From Paludibacteraceae bacterium (GTDB lineage Bacteria; Bacteroidota; Bacteroidia; Bacteroidales; Paludibacteraceae), in the NCBI GenBank assembly GCA_017454915.1, contig JAFTCC010000038.1, positions 1 through 64,000 on the forward strand: DNA of 64,000 nt, read 5' to 3'. Under the pieces are notes generated by a model. That model ran no database searches, had not been told where the DNA came from, and saw nothing but the letters and a program-made list of their open reading frames with translations. Positions 55,110 through 61,774 of this stretch are shown one piece after another. Position 1 is the first letter of the stretch, and every line of letters begins with the position of its first letter. The position numbers were made by a program, and so were the translations under genes.

Positions 55110-56489
55110 TTATCTATTTTTGATGATTTGCGCGGTTAGGTGACACTCTGTTGTGATTTTACCACCTACGAAAGCATAGCCTCTCATCTGCGCGACACCA
55201 CGTCGCACGGGTTCAAGGAGTTCCACTCGGAACAGCAAGGTGTCTCCCGGCACTACTTTCTGGCGGAACTTGACTTCCTCTATTTTCATAAAATATGTCG
55301 AATAGTGCTCAGGGTCGGGCACTTGCGAGAGCACGAGCAGTCCGCCGGTCTGAGCCATTGCCTCTACGAGCAGCACACCGGGCATCACAGGCTCTTCGGG
55401 GAAGTGTCCTTGGAAGAAAGGCTCGTTGACGGTAACGTTTTTGACTGCAATAATGGTGGTATCCGTCATGTCAACAACTTTGTCAACCAACGCGAACGGG
55501 AAGCGGTGAGGCAGACGGTGGCGAATCTGGTTGATGTCCATAACCGGTTCGGCAGCGGGGTCGTAGTGCGGCACCATGACTTCGAGGCGTTTCCACTGCT
55601 TGCGTATCATTGAGGCGCATGCTGTGTTGGTTGCGTGCCCCGGGTGATATGCTATCACACGCCCTTGAATGTGCTTGCCTATCAGCGCAAGGTCTCCCAT
55701 GACGTCAAGCAGTTTGTGGCGCGCGGGTTCATTTTGCGCAAGCAGGTCACTGTTGAGGTAGCCCAAACGCTCGGCATTTTGGGGCGGCTGATGCAGGGTG
55801 TCGCATATCTCGTTCATCTCGTCCTGCGAAATCAACTGGTCGTAAATCACGAGCGCATTCTTGAGGTCTCCGCCCTTGATGAGCCCTTTCTTGAGAAGCG
55901 GCATAATTTCGCGCACAAAAACGAAAGTGCGCGCCGGGGCTATCTCTGTAGCGAAGTCCTCTATGTTGTCGAGTGAGGCATACTGGTTGCCAAGTATGTC
56001 GCTGGGGTATGCCACATGCACGTCGATTGAGAATTTGTCGTCGGGCAACAGCACGATGCGCGAGCCTGTTTCAGGGTTTACGTACTCCATTCTTTTGCTG
56101 ACCACGAACACATCGGTGTCTGGCCACTGGTCAACAACGCCCGCAGTGTACAGTGCCTCGATAAAAGGCTTTGCGCTTCCGTCAAGAATAGGAAATTCGG
56201 GGGCATTGACTTCAACAACCACGTTTGTGACGCCAGTAGCGAAGAAAGCCGCCATAGCATGCTCAATTGTCGAAACCTGCCAGTCTCCGCGCTTGAGGAC
56301 TGTGCCGCGCTCGGTGGCTGACACGTAGTCAGCAAGAGCCTGGTATGTGGGCTGACCCTCCATGTCAACGCGGCGGATAAGAATGCCGGTGTTGGGTTCT
56401 GCAGGAAGGCATTTGAATTCTATGTCAAGACCCGTGTGGAGACCTTTGCCACACAAGGTAAAAGATTTGGAAATAGTACGTTGTTTCAT
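55110..56489 (-). CDS. lpxC/fabZ: LpxC-FabZ fusion: UDP-3-O-acyl-GlcNAc deacetylase / 3-hydroxyacyl-ACP dehydratase
   Basis: 459 residues. LpxC part 1-300: KSFTLCGKGLHTG, His77 in STIEHAMAAF, and HKLLDVMGDLALIG with His and Asp near 258-262 for zinc. FabZ part 315-459: PHRFPFALVDKV, GHFPEEPVMPGVLLVEAMAQ with the catalytic His and Glu. The fusion is a known feature of Bacteroidetes. LpxC makes the committed step of lipid A synthesis and FabZ dehydrates 3-hydroxyacyl-ACP, so one chain controls the split of hydroxyacyl-ACP between lipid A and fatty acids. Overlaps the lpxD stop by one base. Confidence 0.95.
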   Translation of the reverse strand: MKQRTISKSFTLCGKGLHTGLDIEFKCLPAEPNTGILIRRVDMEGQPTYQALADYVSATERGTVLKRGDWQVSTIEHAMAAFFATGVTNVVVEVNAPEFPILDGSAKPFIEALYTAGVVDQWPDTDVFVVSKRMEYVNPETGSRIVLLPDDKFSIDVHVAYPSDILGNQYASLDNIEDFATEIAPARTFVFVREIMPLLKKGLIKGGDLKNALVIYDQLISQDEMNEICDTLHQPPQNAERLGYLNSDLLAQNEPARHKLLDVMGDLALIGKHIQGRVIAYHPGHATNTACASMIRKQWKRLEVMVPHYDPAAEPVMDINQIRHRLPHRFPFALVDKVVDMTDTTIIAVKNVTVNEPFFQGHFPEEPVMPGVLLVEAMAQTGGLLVLSQVPDPEHYSTYFMKIEEVKFRQKVVPGDTLLFRVELLEPVRRGVAQMRGYAFVGGKITTECHLTAQIIKNR

Positions 56490-57529
56490 TATTCTTTATT
56501 TATTGATTTCAATTTTCTCTCATGCTCCATGACCATTTGGCGCAACTCGGGCAGTTGTTTCATTATCACGGAATTTTTGCGGAACGTCAAAACGTCAAGC
56601 ACAGGCGAGCCTTGATAGATGCCCTGTTTTTTGATGCTGTTAGCCACTCCGCCCTGCGCGCCTATTATCACGTTGTCAGCGATTTCGAGGTGTCCTGCCA
56701 CGCCGACTTGTCCGGTCAGTATGCAATGTTTTCCGACCGTAGTTGAACCTGCAAGTCCCACTTGTGCGCAGAGCACCGTGCTCTCTCCAACTACGCAGTT
56801 GTGAGCCACCTGCACGAGGTTGTCAATCTTGGTGTTGCGATGCACGATCGTGTGTCCCATCATGGCACGGTCAATGGTTGTATTAGCCCCTATTTCCACG
56901 TCGTCCTCAATAATCACATCACCTATTTGCGGCACTTTATGATACACGCCGTTCGCATCGGGTTCAAATCCGAAGCCGTCGCTGCCAACCACAACTCCCG
57001 CATGGAGCACGCATGATTGACCAATTTGGCTGTTGTAATATACTTTAACGCCATCGTACAGGATGGTGTTGTCACCGATGCGGACATTGTCGCCAATATA
57101 GCAATGCGGATAAATTTGCACGCCTTTGCCGATGCGGACATTCTTTCCAATGTACGCGAATGCGCCTATGTACGAGTCGTCTGGCACCTCAACGCCTTCG
57201 GTCACGAAACTCGGCTGCTCTACCCCACGGCGACGAGGATTGATTGTTTCTTCAACCATCGTGAGCAACTGCGCCATGCTTGCGCGCGCGTTATCAACAC
57301 GAATCAACGTGGCAGACGTGGAACCAGAAAATTCCACATCACGGTTGATGAGCACCACCGAGGCTTTAGTATCTGCCAAATAGTGGGCATATTTAGAATC
57401 CATCACAAAGCAAAGCGCACCGTCTTGCGCCTCTTCTATCTTGGCAAAATTGTTTGCCATAGCGTTGCCGTTGCCGACAACTTCTCCGCCCACTGCCTGG
57501 GCTATCTGATTGGCTGAAAATTGTAACAT
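56489..57529 (-). CDS. lpxD: UDP-3-O-acylglucosamine N-acyltransferase
   Basis: 346 residues. The N-terminal part (FSANQIAQAVGGEVVGNGNA) is the LpxD domain. A left-handed beta-helix follows with hexapeptide repeats (IGKGVQIYPHCYIGDNVRIG, VGSDGFGFEPD, HNCVVGESTVLCAQVGLAGS), including the catalytic His in QVAHNCVVG. It adds the second hydroxyacyl chain in lipid A synthesis. TAATG coupling to lpxC-fabZ. Confidence 0.95.
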   Translation of the reverse strand: MLQFSANQIAQAVGGEVVGNGNAMANNFAKIEEAQDGALCFVMDSKYAHYLADTKASVVLINRDVEFSGSTSATLIRVDNARASMAQLLTMVEETINPRRRGVEQPSFVTEGVEVPDDSYIGAFAYIGKNVRIGKGVQIYPHCYIGDNVRIGDNTILYDGVKVYYNSQIGQSCVLHAGVVVGSDGFGFEPDANGVYHKVPQIGDVIIEDDVEIGANTTIDRAMMGHTIVHRNTKIDNLVQVAHNCVVGESTVLCAQVGLAGSTTVGKHCILTGQVGVAGHLEIADNVIIGAQGGVANSIKKQGIYQGSPVLDVLTFRKNSVIMKQLPELRQMVMEHERKLKSINKE

Positions 57530-57573
57530 TATTTACTATTTGACAATTTACTATTTCATTATTGTTTGCGAAG

Positions 57574-58299
57574 TTATTGCACCTGTCTGCGGAATTCGGC
57601 TACTGTAATGGCTGTGGCGATGGCTACGTTGAGCGACTCTGCGGTAGTTGCGCCTGCGGGATAAGGATTGATTTTAAGTTTTGCGGTTAGAAGTTTTCTT
57701 ACTTCATTAGAAATGCCGTGCCCTTCGCTGCCCATGACTATGACGCTGCGGCAATGCAGGTCTTGACTATAGATGTCGTTGCCGTCAAGCAGCGTTCCGT
57801 ACACTGGCAAATCGTGTGGCAGGGCTTTTAGCCACCGGGCAAGACTGTCAACGCTAACCACATTAACACGTGCCAGAGAACCCATTGTTGCCTGCACCGT
57901 CTTGGGATTGTAGCAGTCGGCGGTGTCTTGACCACACACGACATGACGTATGCCATACCAGTCTGCGATGCGGATGATTGTTCCGACGTTACCGGGGTCC
58001 TGCACACCATCAAGCGCAAGCACCATGTCGTCGAACGAGACATCTTCGGACCGTCGTTTTTCAAACAGCGCCAAAGCGTCTTGAGGTGTTTGCAGCAAGG
58101 ACAAGCGGTCTAACTCATCACGACTGACCTCCACGACTTCTACTCCGGTGTATTCCTTGGCGTCAATTGAACAAGAGGGAGTAATGAACAGTGTACGGCA
58201 GCGAAAATGAGGCAGCAATTCGGAGATGGTTTTAGAACCCTCTGCAACAAAAAGCGAGAGCCTGTCGCGTTCTTTCTTACGCTGCAGGCTTCGTATCAA
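57574..58299 (-). CDS. TrmH/SpoU-family RNA 2'-O-methyltransferase
   Basis: 241 residues from TTG 58299. The SPOUT knot motifs are LALDGVQDPGNVGTIIRIAD, VIVMGSEGHGISNEV and NPYPAGATTAESLNVAIAT. It methylates ribose 2'-OH in rRNA or tRNA; the target cannot be told. The reading frame is open upstream with residues that fit the family (VSKSQIALIRSLQRKK), but no ATG, GTG or TTG occurs there before the stop at 58332. It follows the chorismate mutase gene by 30 nt. Confidence 0.85.
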   Translation of the reverse strand: MIRSLQRKKERDRLSLFVAEGSKTISELLPHFRCRTLFITPSCSIDAKEYTGVEVVEVSRDELDRLSLLQTPQDALALFEKRRSEDVSFDDMVLALDGVQDPGNVGTIIRIADWYGIRHVVCGQDTADCYNPKTVQATMGSLARVNVVSVDSLARWLKALPHDLPVYGTLLDGNDIYSQDLHCRSVIVMGSEGHGISNEVRKLLTAKLKINPYPAGATTAESLNVAIATAITVAEFRRQVQ

Positions 58300-58329
58300 T
58301 GCTATTTGAGATTTGCTGACCGTAACCGT

Positions 58330-58593
58330 CTATGATTGTTGTTTACTAACCGCCTCATCGTGCAACGCGGTCCACACCTTGCGAACACAATCCGCCGACA
58401 CACCCATGCGTAGCCCGTTATCCTCAAGCCGTCTGACGACTTCTTTGAATCGAGTCGGCTGCACGACAGGCAATCCATTCGTACTTTTTATGTTACCTAT
58501 TGCCCGAACCACATCTCCACGGCGAGCTATCAGCCGCAGGATGTCATCGTCAATGGAATCTATATTGCGACGAAGAGTTGCAAGGTCTTGCAT
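58330..58593 (-). CDS. Chorismate mutase (AroQ fold)
   Basis: 87 residues from ATG 58593; an upstream ATG at 58710 lies inside the LolA-like gene. The helical bundle signature is LATLRRNIDSIDDDILRLIARR with RGDVVRAIGNIK (Arg and Lys for the transition-state analogue), then RFKEVVRRLE. It converts chorismate to prephenate for Phe/Tyr synthesis. Being stand-alone, it may also serve an aromatic-lipid pathway with its upstream neighbours; this is speculation. Confidence 0.87.
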   Translation of the reverse strand: MQDLATLRRNIDSIDDDILRLIARRGDVVRAIGNIKSTNGLPVVQPTRFKEVVRRLEDNGLRMGVSADCVRKVWTALHDEAVSKQQS

Positions 58594-58597
58594 TTTG

Positions 58598-59233
58598 TTA
58601 TTTTTTGCTTCTGCCCTTCTTGGGGGCGACGAATTTTGAGGCATCAATGTTGCCATTGATTTTCTTGGTGCCACTGAATGTATAAAGGCTGTAGCTGCCC
58701 ACGCGGTCAATCATCTTCATCGAATAGAGTGTCCCGTCTTTCTTATCATAAACAAGCACCAGTTCGGATATCAAGCCATGTTTCTTGGGCTTGGTGATGG
58801 TGAATGTGTAGTGTTTGCTGTCCTCTTTGAAATTGGAGATCTTGCCTTGGTTTTCTTTCACCACTTCTGCCACCTTGCCAGCCATAGAATAGAGAAGCGT
58901 GTAATGAAGGTTATGAAATGTTTCGTTTTTTTCTATGTTAGGCGTCAGCACTTTGCCGTCAGGTTTGGACTGCGTAAAGTTGGTGCCGTCAAGCACAAGC
59001 ACTTCACCTTTGGGGTCAGAATAAATCATGCTCATCTGTGTCCCTTTGAAATAGAGAACGCCCATGGAGCGTGTGGCAGTTTTCGTTGCCCCTACATAGC
59101 TGTCGCGGGTGAAAGCTCCCTCAAAGCAAGTAACGCTGGCGTTGAGCTTGAGCAGTTTCTCAAGTGCTACCTGTTGCTGACCGAACACAAGCAACGACAT
59201 GCACAAGAATAATGATGTAAAAATCTTTTTCAT
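58598..59233 (-). CDS. LolA-like periplasmic protein
   Basis: 211 residues. Signal peptide 1-18 (LLVFGQ). RSMGVLYFKGTQMSMIYSDP, VLVLDGTNFTQSKPDGKV and KHYTFTITKPKK fit the LolA/LolB fold (half-barrel that carries lipid-modified molecules). It ends 4 nt before the chorismate mutase start and follows fabG. In aryl-polyene and flexirubin clusters a LolA-like protein appears next to FabG-type reductases. Confidence 0.72.
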   Translation of the reverse strand: MKKIFTSLFLCMSLLVFGQQQVALEKLLKLNASVTCFEGAFTRDSYVGATKTATRSMGVLYFKGTQMSMIYSDPKGEVLVLDGTNFTQSKPDGKVLTPNIEKNETFHNLHYTLLYSMAGKVAEVVKENQGKISNFKEDSKHYTFTITKPKKHGLISELVLVYDKKDGTLYSMKMIDRVGSYSLYTFSGTKKINGNIDASKFVAPKKGRSKK

Positions 59234-59263
59234 GAAATATAATGTTTCTGAATTGACAATAAG

Positions 59264-59986
59264 TTAGTTAAGTCCACCAGTGATTGCTATTGTTTCACCG
59301 GTTATGTAAGCGGACTTTTCGGATGCGAGGAAGCCAATCAGCTCTGCCACCTCCTCCGCCTCGCCAAACCGCTTGGCTGGTATGGTTTTCTTAAGTTCCT
59401 CCTCGTCAAGTCCTTCCACCATGTCGGTTTTAATAAATCCCGGTGCGATGGCATTTACGGTAACATTCTTTGGCGCTACTTCTTTTGACAAAGCTTTTGT
59501 AGCCGCAATGATGCCGCCTTTTGCTGCCGAATAGTTTGTTTGTCCTGGCAGTCCGATGAGGCCCGATACCGACGCAACGTTGATTATTCTGCCGAATTTT
59601 TTGCGGCACATCGGCTGTATGAGCGGTTGAGTAACATTGTAGAACGCGTTGAGGGCTGTTCCGATGACTTTGTACCAGTCTTGGGGCTCCATCCAGAGCA
59701 AGAGGTTGTCGCGGCGGATGCCGGCATTGTTGACTAACACAGCAATGTACTCGCCTTTGTGGTCAGCCTGCCATTGCTCAAGAGCCTGCTGCGAAGCTGC
59801 TTGGTCGCTCACGTCAAACTTGAGCAACTCGCCCTCCCCGCCATTGGCACGTATTGCAGAGAGTGTTTCCTCGGCCTTAGCATCGTTTGACACATAATTG
59901 ATTATCACTTTATAACCCATCTGGGCCAATTTTATTGCGGCTGCGCGGCCTATGCCACGGCTGCCACCTGTTACGAGTGCGTACAT
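59264..59986 (-). CDS. 3-oxoacyl-[ACP] reductase (FabG family)
   Basis: 240 residues. Nucleotide site GGSRGIGR (7-14), NNAG (about 87-90), catalytic Ser in NVASVSGLIG (about 138) and YSAAKGG (Tyr and Lys about 151-155), and the C-terminal YITGETIAITGGLN. It reduces 3-ketoacyl-ACP with NADPH. The genomic setting with a FAD oxidoreductase and LolA-like protein suggests a dedicated pathway rather than general fatty acid synthesis. Confidence 0.88.
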   Translation of the reverse strand: MYALVTGGSRGIGRAAAIKLAQMGYKVIINYVSNDAKAEETLSAIRANGGEGELLKFDVSDQAASQQALEQWQADHKGEYIAVLVNNAGIRRDNLLLWMEPQDWYKVIGTALNAFYNVTQPLIQPMCRKKFGRIINVASVSGLIGLPGQTNYSAAKGGIIAATKALSKEVAPKNVTVNAIAPGFIKTDMVEGLDEEELKKTIPAKRFGEAEEVAELIGFLASEKSAYITGETIAITGGLN

Positions 59987-60025
59987 GATTATTGTTTGAA
60001 TTATTTATTTTTTTTACGAGAATGT

Positions 60026-61453
60026 TTATTTTATCGCATCAGTCACCTCAACCGCCGCCGCGGTCATCAAAGCAGTCATTGACGTTCCCAAAATGCCATG
60101 CAGATTAAGGTTTTGCCCTGTGAGCAGCAGATTAGGGGCAGATGTGCGCGGCGAGAGGAGTGTGAGCATCACATTGTTGCAGTCCTTACGTATCCCGTAT
60201 GCCGAGCCTTGCGCGGTGCCCGTGTAGTCGCGGTAGGTGAGAGGTGATGAAACATACGTCTTCTCAACCATGTCTCCTAAAGCAGGTATCACAGATTGTG
60301 CCAAACTTATCGCCTGCTGCGCCCTGCGCTGTTTCCAATCATCATATTCCGCCCCTCTGCGCATGACTTTTGAGTCCTGCCATTGTTCCACTTCGCCCCA
60401 CATGACAGGCGTGAGCAGGTCTATCTGCCGGCAATGGTCTGTGCCGTCATATCTTTCGCTGATGAGCAACGCTCTGCCTTGGGCGAGTTCTGCGGGGTTC
60501 CATATATCAGATACGTCCTTATAGATGTATGTATTGCGATTAGTATATGGCAGTCCACTATCCTTAAGCACTATGCTCACGGTCAGCATTCCATAGGTAT
60601 TGTCGAGCCGTGACAAACGTCCACGCTGTATGCGTTTCACAAGTTTGCTGTCGTCGAGCAACGCCATCGTAGCAGCAGGGTGTATGTCGGAAATAAACAC
60701 TTTGCCCTCAACCCGCGTGCCGTCACTGAGCACTGCTGCTGTGACTTGTACACTATCTTCCTCTAAACGAACAACATCAGCATTAGTCTTCACTACTCCC
60801 CCCAGACTCTCAATTCGCATTTTGAGGAGGTCTGCAACCTGCTGCCCACTTCCTTTAAGCCTCCATGACGATTGTATGAAACTGCTGTTAATTTGTGCGA
60901 ATGTATAGAGCGGCAACTGCGGTGTGAGCTCCAGTTTCAGGGATGTGCCGCACAACACTTTGATTAGCGTCGGGTCGCTTATTCGCTCCTCGAGCCACTG
61001 CTTTGCCGACACGCCAAACAGCGGCAGGCTTTTCTCGCTGTCACCGATGTTGGCCGCCACGCTGCGCAAAAGGTCAACATACTCTCTTATACCATGGGCC
61101 TGATGAGGAAAATAACCTGACATGCGGTTTTCAAATTCATCGAAACCCATCGCATAATCATAAACTTGGCCGTCTATCACAACACGGTCAAAAGCATTGA
61201 CATCCATCTTATGCCAAGGCAATTCCATCAACCCTAATCCATCGAAGATCTCGTGCAGCTTCTGACCCTTGCCGAGTCCGCCGACATAATGAAAGCCTGT
61301 GTCCAAATCCCACGAGCCGCGGCGGTAAGACTGCAGACAGCCACCCACAACACGCTCTTTTTCAAGAACGCACACGCTGAGTCCGCGGAGCGACAAAATA
61401 ACGCCGCATTCCAAGCCTCCCAACCCAGATCCTATGATAACTACGTCGTACAA
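60026..61453 (-). CDS. FAD-dependent oxidoreductase, CrtI/phytoene-desaturase-like
   Basis: 475 residues. N-terminal dinucleotide fold VVIIGSGLGGLECGVIL (4-20) followed by VLEKERVVGGCLQSY. Mid part KGSGQQVADLLKMRI and VFISDIHPAATMALL, and the C-terminal ATG motif NLLLTGQNLNLHGILG. This matches the carotenoid desaturase/isomerase-type flavoproteins, which in Bacteroidetes also occur in aryl-polyene-like clusters. First gene of the operon; a -7 box is at 61481-61488. Confidence 0.82.
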   Translation of the reverse strand: MYDVVIIGSGLGGLECGVILSLRGLSVCVLEKERVVGGCLQSYRRGSWDLDTGFHYVGGLGKGQKLHEIFDGLGLMELPWHKMDVNAFDRVVIDGQVYDYAMGFDEFENRMSGYFPHQAHGIREYVDLLRSVAANIGDSEKSLPLFGVSAKQWLEERISDPTLIKVLCGTSLKLELTPQLPLYTFAQINSSFIQSSWRLKGSGQQVADLLKMRIESLGGVVKTNADVVRLEEDSVQVTAAVLSDGTRVEGKVFISDIHPAATMALLDDSKLVKRIQRGRLSRLDNTYGMLTVSIVLKDSGLPYTNRNTYIYKDVSDIWNPAELAQGRALLISERYDGTDHCRQIDLLTPVMWGEVEQWQDSKVMRRGAEYDDWKQRRAQQAISLAQSVIPALGDMVEKTYVSSPLTYRDYTGTAQGSAYGIRKDCNNVMLTLLSPRTSAPNLLLTGQNLNLHGILGTSMTALMTAAAVEVTDAIK

Positions 61454-61480
61454 ACTAATTTACATTATTCACCTGATTTG

Positions 61481-61488
61481 CAAAGTTA
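61481..61488 (-). promoter_or_regulatory. -7 box of the oxidoreductase operon
   Basis: TAACTTTG on the minus strand, 28 nt before the start codon. No good -33 box at 19-21 nt. Confidence 0.6.
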
Positions 61489-61662
61489 CGAAGAAAATCA
61501 CAAACTAAAAAATCTGACGCACAAGGCACAATGATATTGCAAAAAATCATGTGCGAAGGGCTTCAAATTACGAAAAATACCAAAATGCCGCGAAAAAGTA
61601 ACAAAAAAGTTGTTTTACGACACATTTAATTACAAAATAGTAGTTAAATCACATTTTTTTTG

Positions 61663-61670
61663 TAACTTTG
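61663..61670 (+). promoter_or_regulatory. -7 box of the surface gene at 61775
   Basis: TAACTTTG, about 105 nt before ATG 61775. No clear TTTG at the -33 position. Confidence 0.55.
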
Positions 61671-61774
61671 CAACTTGATTTAGAAATTGCTCATCAGTTC
61701 TTTAATTAAGGTATCAAGGTCAATTATTATTTGTGCACACAACTGCATTAAATTAATCATACAATACATATTTT

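Larger units (their letters stand above)
61454..61774. other. Divergent promoter region
   Basis: 321 bp between a minus-strand operon and a plus-strand surface gene. AT-rich. It holds a -7 box on each strand and a leader of about 100 nt for the surface gene. No small gene or defined repeat was seen. Confidence 0.6.
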
